From: Streptomyces triticirhizae
GTDB lineage: Bacteria; Actinomycetota; Actinomycetes; Streptomycetales; Streptomycetaceae
Length of the DNA: 44,882 bases
Direction of reading: 5' to 3'
Assembly (NCBI RefSeq): GCF_003696235.1
Contig: NZ_RFFJ01000025.1
Location: forward strand, 1-44,882
The translations under genes and the position numbers were made by a program. Shown here one piece after another: positions 8,040 through 16,481 of this stretch. The notes beneath the pieces are model-generated. The model saw only the letters and a list, made by a program, of their open reading frames with translations. It was not told the origin of the DNA and searched no databases. Numbering within the stretch: position 1 is the stretch's first letter; each line of letters starts with the position of its first letter.

Positions 8040-8384
8040 GTGCGGTGGAGAGTCGCCCTCGTCGCGTTCTTCCTCGTGCCCGGGCTCTGGGGCGCGACCA
8101 ACCTGGTGAGCGCCCTCACGGCGTCGACCGAGGTCGTGTGCCCGGGGGAGAACGTCGGCGAGGACGGCGAGGAACACCCAGGACCCATGCGGCCGGGGGA
8201 CGCCGAGTGCGCGGTGCTGGACGGATCGGTCGCCGTGGGAACCCGCACCTACGAGCAGCAGCGGCAGGTCCAGTCCCTGGAGCGCCGGCGGGACGCCAGG
8301 AACGGCACCCTGCTCCTGGCCTACGGCGCCGCCGGATCACTCCTGTCCTGGCGCGCCACCCGCCCGACCCCCGGCCGGGACTGA
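8040..8384 (+). CDS. small membrane protein of unknown function
   Basis: A GTG start at 8040, preceded by a GGGGG run, gives 114 residues. The N-terminal hydrophobic segment VALVAFFLVPGLWGATNLVS could be a signal anchor. It is followed by an extracytoplasmic stretch with two cysteines (VVCPGENVG; ECAVLDGS), a charged QQRQVQSLERRRDARN segment that may form a short coiled coil, and a weak second hydrophobic stretch (GTLLLAYGAAGSLLSW). I do not recognise a family. It is divergent from the oxidoreductase/ECF41 operon, with a 179-bp shared intergenic region. Confidence 0.6.
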   Translation: MRWRVALVAFFLVPGLWGATNLVSALTASTEVVCPGENVGEDGEEHPGPMRPGDAECAVLDGSVAVGTRTYEQQRQVQSLERRRDARNGTLLLAYGAAGSLLSWRATRPTPGRD

Positions 8385-8485
8385 ACCCCACACCGGGCCG
8401 AGCGGCACCAGTCCGATCCGGCAGACGGGTGGTCACGAGGTGTGGTGCGAGCGGCCGGGAGCCCCCCAGGCACTTCCATGGCGGC

Positions 8486-8820
8486 ATGACCCCACCATCC
8501 GAGCCCGCCGGGCCCGCCCCCGCCGCCCAGCCCGCCGCTCCCCCCCCCCAGCCCGCCCAGCCGTTCCTCGCCCGAGCGGCGTCGGAGCTGCGGGGACGAC
8601 TGCCGTTCTCCGACACCCAGGACTTCGAGGACGCGACGCGCGGGCTGATCGCGCGCCGCGAGCCGGGCACCGTCACCGCCGAGGACGGCCGGGTCCTGTG
8701 GGACAACGACGCCTACGCCTTCCTGACGGGCGACGCCCCCGACACCGTCAACCCGAGCCTGTGGCGGCAGTCCCAACTCGTCGCCCAGCAGGGCCTCTTC
8801 GAGGTCGTCGAGGGCGCCGT
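8486..8820 (+). pseudogene. alkyl/aryl-sulfatase, N-terminal fragment only
   Basis: About 112 codons from the ATG at 8486. They match the start of SdsA1/BDS1-type alkylsulfatases: a Pro/Ala-rich lead, LPFSDTQDFEDATRGLIARR, RVLWDNDAYAFLTGDAPDTV and LWRQSQLVAQQGLFEVVEG. At about 8815, right where the family continues into its metallo-beta-lactamase domain, homology stops and unrelated sequence begins (AVSPPGTTMARILW). The zinc-binding HxHxDH motif is absent, so no sulfatase activity is expected. Intact members are around 600 residues, so over 80 percent is missing. The open frame runs on into the next gene but I see this as chance. Bases 8821-8989 contain nothing I can assign. Confidence 0.75.
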
Positions 8821-8989
8821 ATCACCTCCTGGGACCACCATGGCCCGCATCCTGTGGCGCAGACGGATCGCGTTCAGCGGGCTTCGGCCGCGGACCAGGG
8901 AGACCTCGGACCGCAGGCGACTTCGTCAGGGAAGCAGGGGCCTCGTCGCTCGACGAGATGACGCGTCGGCAGCCACCCGGTGGAGACGG

Positions 8990-9475
8990 GTGAGGACCTA
9001 TCCGTACGTCGGGCCTGCCGAGCATCTGGCCAGAGCTTCTGTGGCAACCGCCGGCCGCCCCGTCACCACCGCCCACGCACTCGCGGTATGGCTCTCCGAG
9101 CAGCCTCCGGACGACGTGGCCGAGCCCTTCACCTACACGGTCGACACCGGCCTGCTGCTGCGCCTCGCCCCGCGACGAAGTGAACATGTGGTTTGCTCCG
9201 GTGGAGTTCCGGTGATCGCCGCTGGAGAGATGAGTTTCACCCGTCAGGGGGGAAACTGGGAAGTCGACGGCGTTACCAACCAGTCAACGGGCTACTGCCC
9301 GGACCCGGAATCCTGGGCGGCTGTCCACGCGGCACTGGAGACCGCAGGGGTCGAACACCCCGCGTACTTCACCCACGCCTTCACCTTTCGGAGGTGCGCG
9401 GGCTGCGGACACCAGAACATCGTGCGCGATGAGTACTTCTTCTGCGCTCTCTGTGACGAGCCGCTGCCCCCGTAG
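8990..9475 (+). CDS. conserved actinomycete protein with C-terminal zinc ribbon
   Basis: A GTG at 8990, preceded 5 bp earlier by GGAG, gives a 161-residue protein beginning VRTYPYVGPAEHLA, which I take as the native N-terminus of this family. The middle contains LLLRLAPRRSEHVVCSGGVPVIAAGEM and NQSTGYCPDPESWAAVHAAL. The C-terminus is a classic four-cysteine zinc ribbon: RRCAGCGHQNIVRDEYFFC followed by ALCDEPLPP (CxxC-x14-CxxC). It resembles uncharacterised Streptomyces proteins; no activity is known to me. The same frame is open upstream through the alkylsulfatase fragment, but the good ribosome binding site and native-looking N-terminus argue for a separate intact gene. Confidence 0.7.
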   Translation: MRTYPYVGPAEHLARASVATAGRPVTTAHALAVWLSEQPPDDVAEPFTYTVDTGLLLRLAPRRSEHVVCSGGVPVIAAGEMSFTRQGGNWEVDGVTNQSTGYCPDPESWAAVHAALETAGVEHPAYFTHAFTFRRCAGCGHQNIVRDEYFFCALCDEPLPP

Positions 9476-9643
9476 GGGGACCAACCGGGGACCGGATGGT
9501 GATCGGACCACCCAACAGGGCCGGCCCGTCCCGCGCGTTCCCGCCCCGCCCCGCGCCGAACGCGCGGCCACCCGGCTCCCGCCCCGCTCACAGCCCGCGC
9601 CCCCGCCCCGTGCGGGAGACGTAATCCCCGGCGCGCCCGCCGC

Positions 9644-9659
9644 GTGACGGGCCGGTAAT
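9644..9659 (+). promoter_or_regulatory. possible GlnR half-site upstream of nitrate reductase
   Basis: GTGAC-n6-GTAAT at 9644-9659 resembles the GlnR unit GTnAC-n6-GnAAC (last base differs). GlnR activates nitrate assimilation genes in Streptomyces (known), and the site is about 165 bp before the nitrate reductase start. Only one unit is visible. The rest of 9476-9822 is C-rich sequence with a hairpin at 9686-9712 and no gene. Confidence 0.3.
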
Positions 9660-9685
9660 GCGCGCTTCCTACCGTTCCTGATCAC

Positions 9686-9712
9686 GGGCCGCCCCGGCAG
9701 GTGGGGCGGCCC
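9686..9712 (+). promoter_or_regulatory. leader hairpin upstream of nitrate reductase
   Basis: GGGCCGCCCC (9686-9695) pairs perfectly with GGGGCGGCCC (9703-9712) over a 7-nt loop, about 110 nt before the GTG start. It could be a terminator or attenuator in the leader. No U-run follows, so its function is open. Confidence 0.4.
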
Positions 9713-9822
9713 GACAGGCAGCCGGGCGGCCCGCTCGACGGGAACGGGCCGGCCCGAGGGACCGGGGCGCCCCCGAAAGACCGGGGCGGCCCGGCAACGG
9801 ACAGGCCGGGGAGGGAGGTTCG

Positions 9823-12800
9823 GTGGCGGCAGGCGCGAAGGACGGCGGGGCGCGTACCGTCTGCTCGTACTGCGGCGTCGGCTGCGGCATCGTGCTCGAC
9901 GTGACGCGGGACGACGCGGACGGCCGCCGCCGCGCGACGCTCGCGACCGGCGACCGGGCGCACCCCGCCAACTTCGGCCGGCTGTGCACCAAGGGCGCCA
10001 CCAGCGCCGACATGCTGGCCGCGCCCGGCCGGCTGGCCACGGCGCTGGTGCGCGCCGAGCGCGGCGCCCAGCCGGCCGAGACCGACGTGGACCTGGCCGT
10101 CGCCGAGGTCGCCGGCCGGCTGCGGGCCGTCCTGGACGAACACGGCCCCGACGCCCTCGCGTTCTACGTCTCAGGACAGATGTCCCTGGAGGCGCAGTAC
10201 CTGGCGAACAAGCTCGCCAAGGGCTTCGTCCGCACCCAGCACATCGAGTCCAACTCCCGGCTGTGCATGGCCTCCGCCGGCTCCGGCTACAAGCTGTCCC
10301 TGGGCGCCGACGGCCCGCCCGGCTCCTACCAGGACCTCGACCACGCGGACACGTTCCTCGTCATCGGCTCCAACATGGCCGACTGCCACCCGATCCTGTT
10401 CCTGCGCATGATGGAACGGGTCAAGGCCGGCGCCCGGCTGATCGTGGTCGATCCCCGGCGCACCGCGACCGCCGAACGGGCCGACCTCCACCTCGCGATC
10501 CGGCCCGGCACCGACCTCGCCCTGCTCAACGGCCTGCTCCACCTGCTGGTCGAGAACGGCCACACCGACGAGGAGTTCATCGCCGAGTTCACCGAGGGCT
10601 GGGACGAGATGCCCGCCCTCCTCGCCGACCACCCGCCGTCGCGCGTCGCGGAGATCACCGGCCTCGCCGAGGACGACATCCGGCGGGCGGCGGAGTGGAT
10701 CGGCGAGGCCGACGCGTGGACCAGCTGCTGGACGATGGGCCTCAACCAGTCCACCCACGGCACCTGGAACACCAACGCCCTGATCAACCTGCACCTGGCC
10801 ACCGGCGCCATCTGCCGCCCCGGGGCCGGCCCGTTCTCGCTCACCGGCCAGCCCAACGCCATGGGCGGCCGGGAGATGGGCTACATGGGCCCGGGCCTGC
10901 CGGGCCAGCGCTCGGTCCTGGTCGACGCCGAACGCGCCTTCGTCGAACGGCTGTGGAACATCCCCGAGGGCTCGCTCCGCACCGAGGCCGGGCGCGGCAC
11001 GGTGGAGATGTTCGAACGGATGGCCGCCGGCGAGATCAGGGCGTGCTGGATCATCTGCACCAACCCCGTCGCCTCCGTCGCCAACCGCGGAACCGTCATC
11101 GCCGGCCTTGAGGCCGCCGAACTCGTCGTCACCCAGGACGTGTTCGCCGAGACCGAGACCAACGCCTACGCCGACGTCGTGCTGCCGGCGACGCTCTGGG
11201 CGGAGTCCGACGGCGTGATGGTCAACTCCGAGCGGAACCTCACCCTCGTCCAGGGCGTCGTGGACCCGCCCGGGCAGGCGTTGCCCGACTGGGAGCTGAT
11301 CGCCCGGGTGGCCCGCGCGATGGGCTTCGTCGAGGGGTTCTCCCACGCCTCGTCCGAGGAGGTCTTCGAGGAGATCAAACGGGCGTGGAACCCGGCGACC
11401 GGCTGGGACCTGCGCGGGATCAGCTACGAGCGGCTGCGCGCCACGCCCGTCCAGTGGCCGGCCGCCACCGCCGAGGGGCCCGACCGCAACCCGATCCGCT
11501 ACCTCAACGACGGGATCAGCCAGGCCCCGCTCGAACGCGAGGACGGCACCCGGCCCCGGCTGGCCTTCCCGACCCCGAGCGGGCGCGCCAGGTTCTACGC
11601 ACGGCCACACCTGCCGCCGGCCGAACTCCCCGACGACGACTACCCGTTCGTCCTCAACACCGGCCGCCTCCCGCACCAGTGGCACACCCTCACCAAGACC
11701 GGCAGGGTCGCCAGGCTGACCCGGCTCAACCCCGGCCCGTTCGTCGAGATCCACCCCGAGGACGCGGCGGCGCTGGGCGTCGCGGCGGACGACCACGTCG
11801 AGGTCGCCTCCCGCCGGGGCCGCGCGGTGCTGCCGGCCGTGGTGACCGACCGGGTCCTGCCGGGCACCTGCTTCGCGCCGTTCCACTGGAACGACCTGTT
11901 CGGCGAGTACCTCAGCGTCAACGCCGTCACCAGCGACGCCGTCGACCCGGTCTCCTTCCAGCCCGAGTTCAAGGTCTGCGCCGTCACCCTCACCAGGACG
12001 GCCGCGCCCGTCCCCGCCGCGCGGCCGGAGGCCGAGCCGGCGGGCGCCGCCCCGACGGCGCCAACGGAACGGGCCCAGGCCGCCGTTCACGCCCTGGCCA
12101 CGCTCTGCGGCATCACCGACCTCGCCCCGCAGGCGCCCACCGAGCGGGAGCGCCGCTATCTCTCCGGCTACCTCTCGGGGCTCGCCCTGGCCCCGCCCGA
12201 CGGCACCGTCCCCGTCCTGCCGCCCGACGCGGCCGTCGCCCCCGAGCGGGCGCTGTGGCTCAACGGGGTCCTGGCCGGCATGTTCTCCCGCGTCCCGGCG
12301 CCGGCCGCGGATCTCGCGTCGGCCACGGAACGGGGGCGCCGCGTTGTCGTGCTGTGGGCCTCGCAGACCGGCAACGCGGAGGAGTGCGCCACCGCCGCCG
12401 CCGGCCGGCTGGCGGAGGCGGGCCACGCCCCCGAACTCCTCGCCATGGCCGACGCCTCCCCGGCCCAACTCGCCGACGGCACCGACCTGTTGGTCGTCAC
12501 CAGCACCTTCGGCGACGGCGAAGCCCCGGACAACGGCGCCGACTTCTGGCGGGCGCTCGCGGCGCCCGACGCCGCGCGCCTGACCGGCGTGCGGTACGCG
12601 GTGCTCGCCTTCGGCGACTCCAGCTACGACGACTTCTGCGGCCACGGCCGCCGGCTCGACGAACGGCTGAGCGCGCTCGGCGCCACCCGGCTGGTGGCGC
12701 GCGCGGACTGCGAGCCCGACTTCGGGGAGGCCGCCGAACGGTGGCTCCACGAGGTGCTCGCCGCCCTCAACGCGCCCCCGGAGCGGCCGACTTCGGCCAC

Positions 12801-13962
12801 GACGCCCCGGCCGACGGGCGACCCCGCGCCCGCCCCCGCCCGTTACACCAAGGCGTCCCCGTTCCTCACCTCCCTCGTCGGCAACCGGCTGCTGAGCCTG
12901 CCCGGTTCGCAGAAGGAGGTGCGGCGGTTCGCCCTCGACACCCGCGGCGGCGAGCTGGCGTACGAGGCCGGCGACTCCCTCGGCGTCTGGCCCGTCAACG
13001 GCGAACCCCTCGTCGAGGAGTGGCTGGCCCTCACCGGACTCGGGCCCGAGGAGCCCGTCGACCTCGGCGACGGGGCGCCGGTCCCGTTCCGGGAGGCGCT
13101 GCGCGGCCGCCTCGACATCACCCGCCTCACCACCGACCTGCTCCGGTTCGTCGCGGACCGCACCGGCAGCCGCGAGCTGCGCCGGCTGCTGCGGCCCGAC
13201 AACAAGGACGCGCTGGCCAGGTGGAGTTGGGGCCGGCAGGCCGCCGACGTCGTCGCCGGTTTCCCGGTCCGCGCCTCCGCCGAGGAGTGGGCCGGCGTCC
13301 TGCGGCCGCTCCAGCCGCGCCTCTACTCCATCTCCTCCAGCCCCCTCGCGCACCCCGAGGCCGTCCACCTCACCGTCTCCGTCGTCCGCTACACCAACGA
13401 CCTGGGCCGCAAGCGCGGCGGCGTGTGCTCCACCTACCTCGCCGACGGCGCCCACGACGCGCCGGTGCGGGTCTTCGTCCAGCCCACCCCACGTTTCCGG
13501 CCGCCGGCCGACCCCGCCACGCCGCTGATCATGGTCGGGCCCGGCACCGGGGTGGCGCCGTTCGTCGGCTTCCTCCAGGACCGCGCGGCCCGTGGCCACA
13601 CCGGCCCCAACTGGCTCTTCTTCGGCGAACAGCGCCGGGCCACCGACTTCTACCACCGCGAGGAGTTGGAGGCCCACCTGGCCTCCGGCCACCTGGACCG
13701 CCTCGACCTCGCCTTCTCCCGCGACCAGCGCAACAAGGTCTACGTCCAGGACCGGATGCGGGAGAACGGCGCCCGCCTGTGGCGCTGGCTCCAGGACGGC
13801 GCGCACTTCCTGGTCTGCGGCGACGCGGGCCGCATGGCCAGGGACGTGGACCGGGCCCTGCGGGACGTCGTCGCCACCCACGGCAACCTCACCCCCGACG
13901 AGGCCGCCACCTACGTCCGCCGCCTCACCACCGAACGACGCTACGTCCGCGACGTCTACTGA
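9823..13962 (+). CDS. nasA: assimilatory nitrate reductase fused to a CysJ-like NADPH flavoprotein
   Basis: A 1379-residue cytoplasmic protein. Residues about 10-60 hold the 4Fe-4S ligands (CSYCGVGCG and a later LCTKGATS). The molybdopterin oxidoreductase domain continues to about residue 600 ([34 protein letters not shown]), with the dinucleotide-binding domain at about 610-720 ([19 protein letters not shown]). A flavodoxin domain starts near 838 ([13 protein letters not shown]), and a sulfite-reductase-type FAD/NADPH module runs from about 1010 to the end ([53 protein letters not shown]). Electrons would pass NADPH-FAD-FMN-FeS-Mo to nitrate on one chain. This bifunctional form is known in actinomycetes. 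GTG start after GGGAGG. Nitrite reductase genes are not in the window. Confidence 0.95.
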   Translation: MAAGAKDGGARTVCSYCGVGCGIVLDVTRDDADGRRRATLATGDRAHPANFGRLCTKGATSADMLAAPGRLATALVRAERGAQPAETDVDLAVAEVAGRLRAVLDEHGPDALAFYVSGQMSLEAQYLANKLAKGFVRTQHIESNSRLCMASAGSGYKLSLGADGPPGSYQDLDHADTFLVIGSNMADCHPILFLRMMERVKAGARLIVVDPRRTATAERADLHLAIRPGTDLALLNGLLHLLVENGHTDEEFIAEFTEGWDEMPALLADHPPSRVAEITGLAEDDIRRAAEWIGEADAWTSCWTMGLNQSTHGTWNTNALINLHLATGAICRPGAGPFSLTGQPNAMGGREMGYMGPGLPGQRSVLVDAERAFVERLWNIPEGSLRTEAGRGTVEMFERMAAGEIRACWIICTNPVASVANRGTVIAGLEAAELVVTQDVFAETETNAYADVVLPATLWAESDGVMVNSERNLTLVQGVVDPPGQALPDWELIARVARAMGFVEGFSHASSEEVFEEIKRAWNPATGWDLRGISYERLRATPVQWPAATAEGPDRNPIRYLNDGISQAPLEREDGTRPRLAFPTPSGRARFYARPHLPPAELPDDDYPFVLNTGRLPHQWHTLTKTGRVARLTRLNPGPFVEIHPEDAAALGVAADDHVEVASRRGRAVLPAVVTDRVLPGTCFAPFHWNDLFGEYLSVNAVTSDAVDPVSFQPEFKVCAVTLTRTAAPVPAARPEAEPAGAAPTAPTERAQAAVHALATLCGITDLAPQAPTERERRYLSGYLSGLALAPPDGTVPVLPPDAAVAPERALWLNGVLAGMFSRVPAPAADLASATERGRRVVVLWASQTGNAEECATAAAGRLAEAGHAPELLAMADASPAQLADGTDLLVVTSTFGDGEAPDNGADFWRALAAPDAARLTGVRYAVLAFGDSSYDDFCGHGRRLDERLSALGATRLVARADCEPDFGEAAERWLHEVLAALNAPPERPTSATTPRPTGDPAPAPARYTKASPFLTSLVGNRLLSLPGSQKEVRRFALDTRGGELAYEAGDSLGVWPVNGEPLVEEWLALTGLGPEEPVDLGDGAPVPFREALRGRLDITRLTTDLLRFVADRTGSRELRRLLRPDNKDALARWSWGRQAADVVAGFPVRASAEEWAGVLRPLQPRLYSISSSPLAHPEAVHLTVSVVRYTNDLGRKRGGVCSTYLADGAHDAPVRVFVQPTPRFRPPADPATPLIMVGPGTGVAPFVGFLQDRAARGHTGPNWLFFGEQRRATDFYHREELEAHLASGHLDRLDLAFSRDQRNKVYVQDRMRENGARLWRWLQDGAHFLVCGDAGRMARDVDRALRDVVATHGNLTPDEAATYVRRLTTERRYVRDVY

Positions 13963-14060
13963 CCGTTGACCCGCCGGGGGGCCGGCCACGCGACCTCCCA
14001 CCAGGGGGGCAACGCGTCCACCGCGATGCGGACCTCCGAGGTCGACGCCAGCACGCTCCG

Positions 14061-14143
14061 GGCAGCCAGTTGCTGCGACAGGGCGAGCCCGGCACCCATG
14101 TGTTGGCGCTGCGGGGCGGGGTGACCAAGGTGGTGGCCGGGCG
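14061..14143 (+). pseudogene. relic of a Crp/Fnr-type cyclic-nucleotide-binding domain
   Basis: In one frame 14061-14143 reads GSQLLRQGEPGTHVLALRGG then VTKVVAG, which matches the first strands of cNMP-binding domains in Crp-family regulators (LLRQGEPGTHVxxLxxGxxKV). Neither a start region nor the remaining domain and helix-turn-helix follow; the sequence passes straight into the promoter of the next gene. It looks like a deletion remnant. The match is short (about 27 codons), so confidence is moderate. Nothing else in 13963-14178 was recognised. Confidence 0.45.
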
Positions 14144-14178
14144 CCGAGCCTCGGACGGCGGCGCCTCGTTGCGCGCCC

Positions 14179-14213
14179 CGCAAATTTGCGAGGCAGGCAA
14201 TTTTCGGTAGAGT
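14179..14213 (+). promoter_or_regulatory. promoter with overlapping palindromic operator
   Basis: TTGCGA (14186-14191) and TAGAGT (14208-14213) are spaced 16 bp, a good vegetative-type promoter. The perfect 12-bp palindrome CGCAAATTTGCG (14179-14190) covers the -35 box, so a dimeric repressor bound there would block transcription. The predicted start site falls at about 14220, giving a leader of about 194 nt before the quinone oxidoreductase gene. Confidence 0.55.
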
Positions 14214-14219
14214 GGGCCC

Positions 14220-14282
14220 GTGCCAACTGGACCGAGCGTCCCCCGCAGGGCAGGCGTGGCGCACCAGGTGGTCCGGTCCTGA
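14220..14282 (+). other. possible leaderless upstream peptide ORF and structured leader
   Basis: A GTG at 14220, exactly where transcription is predicted to start, opens a 20-codon ORF ending TGA at 14280-14282. Its stop lies inside a stem formed by GGTCCGG (14270-14276) and CCGGACC (14301-14307), with an inner stem CCGCAG/CTGCGG. A second hairpin, GGCACCG/CGGTGCC (14377-14396), ends 17 nt before the oxidoreductase ATG. The layout resembles an attenuator leader, but no codon bias or homology supports it. Confidence 0.3.
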
Positions 14283-14413
14283 GCCGCAGGCTGCGGGGAG
14301 CCGGACCGGGGCGCGCGCGATCCCCGTGAAGTCCCCATGGAACCTCGCGCTGCCACGGCGCGCGGCCACGGACATCGGCACCGGACGGTCGGTGCCCGAG
14401 AGGTGAGAGTTGG

Positions 14414-15385
14414 ATGAACGAGATGCCGAACACAACGATGCGCGCCGTGCGTTACGACCGCTACGGTCCGCCCGAGGTGTTGAGGGTCGCCCACGTCCCC
14501 ATGCCCAAGCCCGGGCCCGGGCAGGTGCTGGTGAAGGTGCACGCCTCCAGCGTCAACCCCATCGAGGCCCAGGTGCGCGCCGGCAAGATGCGCCCCATGA
14601 GCGGCCTGCGTCCCCCCAAGGGCATCGGCCAGGACTTCGCGGGCGAGGTCGTCGCCGCCGGCCCCAAGGTCGACGACGGGCTGGTCGGCAGGCGCGTGTG
14701 GGGCACCACCTTCGCCCTCGGCGCGGCCAACACCGCCGAGTACATCACCGTCAAGGAGTCGTTGGTCGCGCCCGTGCCCTCCGGCCTCGAACTGGTCAAC
14801 GCCGCCGCCCTGCCCACCGTCGGGCTCACCGCCCTGGTGGCCCTCGGCGCGGCCAACGTCCAGCGCGGGCAGCGGCTGCTGATCGTGGGCGCCGCCGGCG
14901 GCATCGGCAGCGCACTCATCCAGATCGCCCACGCCAGGGGCGTCGAGGTCGCCACCGTCAGCAGCGGCGACAACCTCTCCTTCTGCTCCGACCTGGGCGC
15001 CAAGGAGACCTACGACTACGCCTCGCTGGCGGCCCTGCGAGAGGCCGACACCTTCCACGCCGTCGTTGACCTCTACGGCGCCAACCTCGGCACCTACCGC
15101 TCCCGGCTCCGGTCCGGCGGACGGATCGTCACCCTCGCCGCCAAGGGCATGGGGTACGCGATGGTCTCCCTGCTGCTGCCCGGCCCCCGCGTCCGGCTGG
15201 CGCGCGCCAAGCCCAGGAAGGAACTCCTCGTCGAGCTGGCGCAGTTGGTCGAGAGCGGCGACCTGCGGCCCGTCGTCGAGAAGGTCTACCCGCTGGAGGA
15301 GATCGGCGAGGCACACCGCTCGGTGGAGAGCGGACACAGCCGGGGCAAGCGCGTCATCCAGGTCGTGGGCGACGTCGAGAGCTGA
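14414..15385 (+). CDS. qor: zinc-free NADPH:quinone oxidoreductase (MDR superfamily)
   Basis: A 323-residue medium-chain dehydrogenase/reductase. The N-terminal catalytic fold begins MRAVRYDRYGPPEVLRVAHV and includes SSVNPIEAQVRAG and the GQDFAGEVVAAGPKV motif. The structural and catalytic zinc cysteines of alcohol dehydrogenases are absent, as expected for quinone reductases. The nucleotide-binding Rossmann motif is LLIVGAAGGIGSALIQIA at about residue 155, and the C-terminal helix contains PLEEIGEAHRSVESGHSRGK. It would reduce quinones or enones with NADPH. It stands alone behind its own operator-bearing promoter and structured leader, which suggests inducible expression. Two ATG codons are possible (14414, and three codons later). 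A palindrome after the stop may end transcription. Confidence 0.92.
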   Translation: MNEMPNTTMRAVRYDRYGPPEVLRVAHVPMPKPGPGQVLVKVHASSVNPIEAQVRAGKMRPMSGLRPPKGIGQDFAGEVVAAGPKVDDGLVGRRVWGTTFALGAANTAEYITVKESLVAPVPSGLELVNAAALPTVGLTALVALGAANVQRGQRLLIVGAAGGIGSALIQIAHARGVEVATVSSGDNLSFCSDLGAKETYDYASLAALREADTFHAVVDLYGANLGTYRSRLRSGGRIVTLAAKGMGYAMVSLLLPGPRVRLARAKPRKELLVELAQLVESGDLRPVVEKVYPLEEIGEAHRSVESGHSRGKRVIQVVGDVES

Positions 15386-15388
15386 CCT

Positions 15389-15433
15389 CTTCCGGACGCT
15401 TCGAAGCGTTTCCAGCGCTTCCGGACGCTTCGA
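15389..15433 (+). terminator. 16-bp direct repeats with a 14-bp palindrome, possible terminator
   Basis: CTTCCGGACGCTTCGA occurs at 15389-15404 and again at 15418-15433. The first copy forms a perfect palindrome with the following bases (ACGCTTCGAAGCGT, 15396-15409), placed just after the oxidoreductase stop and followed by TTCC. It may act as a terminator; the duplication is unexplained. Confidence 0.45.
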
Positions 15434-15599
15434 GGGGCGTCCTCCGGGCCGTCGGTTCTCCGCCTTCCCGTATTGCTCGTGCCGGGGGCTTGTCCCCGGG
15501 TGCTCGTGCCGCGTTGCTCGTGCCGAAAGTGACTCCGGCACGCCTGCTCGGGAGAATCGCGGCGCGCCCGCCCCGTCGAAGTACGCCGTGGAACGCGAC

Positions 15600-15930
15600 A
15601 ACGTGCCGCCCGCGCCCGGCGGAAGCAGTCTGCCGATCAGCACCGAGGGACCGTCGGCCGCGTTGGCGACGAACGCGCCGTGGACCTCGCGGTCTTCGAT
15701 CAACTCGCGTGCCTCGTCGGTGGTTTCGACCCTGGTCACGTCGAAGTCCCCGGGGAGGCTCTCCGTCAGACGCTCGCTCAGTTCGTCGCCCGCCTGCCCC
15801 TCGCCGACCACGGCCACGGGAACGTCGTCGGGCCCGAGATGGATCCGCGGCAGCGCGAAGGCGAGCAGGATGCCGGCGAGGAACACCGTGACGATCGCCC
15901 CGGGCGGCCGGGCTCGCCGAGCCCCGCGCC
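15600..15930 (-). pseudogene. relic of a YhgE/ABC-2-type membrane permease
   Basis: On the minus strand a frame reads ARPPGAIVTVFLAGILLAFA (transmembrane helix), then LGPDDVPVAVVGEGQAGDEL, PGDFDVTRVETTDEARELI and EDREVHGAFVANAADGPSVL. This is the first helix and extracellular start of DUF3533/YhgE-like permeases, in which a DREVYGAF motif is typical. Homology stops near 15600, so the remaining helices of a 300-700 residue protein are missing. There is also no proper start, because the upstream end is fused to the TetR relic. Bases 15434-15599 contain nothing I can assign. Confidence 0.6.
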
Positions 15931-15939
15931 GACCGCGCG

Positions 15940-16400
15940 CCGACCTCGCGCAGCACCGCGCTCAGCAGATCCGGACAGGAGCAGGTCTTCTCGGTGTCCA
16001 GCCAGTGGCACAGCGCCGCGCGGATCGCGCCGACGGCGACCGAGGCGGCCATGCCGGGGAAGAGGTCGGCGTGCGGGGTGGTACCGGTGCGGGCGGCGAT
16101 GACCAGGGCGAGCGAACGCTCGATGTCGGCATACGCCTGGAGCTGCTCGGCCTCCAGCGAGGGGATGTCCCTGATCAGCCGGGCCCTCACCCTCCGATGT
16201 TCCGAGGGGGCGGGCCGCACGTGCTGGATCGCCGCCTCGGCGATCGCGGTGCCGATGCCGCCCGAGCAGGGGCGGTCGGGGCAGACCACCCCGCAGTCCG
16301 AAGTCGTCTCGTCGAGGCGGCGCACCACGCCGCGCCGGACGCGCGGCGTGGCGGCGGCCCCGTGGATCAGCGCCGGGCGACCCGTCCACCCGGCTGGCAC
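15940..16400 (-). pseudogene. relic of a TetR family regulator (C-terminal domain only)
   Basis: The minus-strand frame contains AIAEAAIQHVRPAPSEHRRV, RARLIRDIPSLEAEQLQAYA, IAARTGTTPHADLFPGMAAS and VGAIRAALCHWLDTEKTCSC, typical of the C-terminal ligand domain of MftR-like TetR regulators. The N-terminal helix-turn-helix is absent; upstream the frame holds only unrelated Arg/Gly-rich sequence. Its 3' end runs into the permease relic. In many actinomycetes a TetR gene sits directly before such an exporter-like permease, so a regulator/permease pair was probably damaged by deletions at both ends. Confidence 0.65.
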
Positions 16401-16481
16401 CCGGTCGACGAACGGCGACGCCGCCCCCGCCGGGCGGGCCCCGGTGCTTGGCGCCGCCGGGGACGTCGGCCGCCCCGGGTT

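Noticed and set aside
7931..9475. Single fused protein of alkylsulfatase start and zinc-ribbon end
   Set aside because: The frame is open throughout, but 8821-8989 encodes no recognisable sequence and a good GTG plus ribosome site restarts at 8990.
13956..14067. Minus-strand segment reading SEVRIAVDALPPWWEVAW
   Set aside because: It looks protein-like but I know no family with it, and it lacks both ends; too short to call.
10171..14433. Very long open frame antisense to the nitrate reductase gene
   Set aside because: It is a third-position GC artefact: its translation is Gly/Arg/Val-rich without domains, while the plus strand encodes a complete recognised enzyme.
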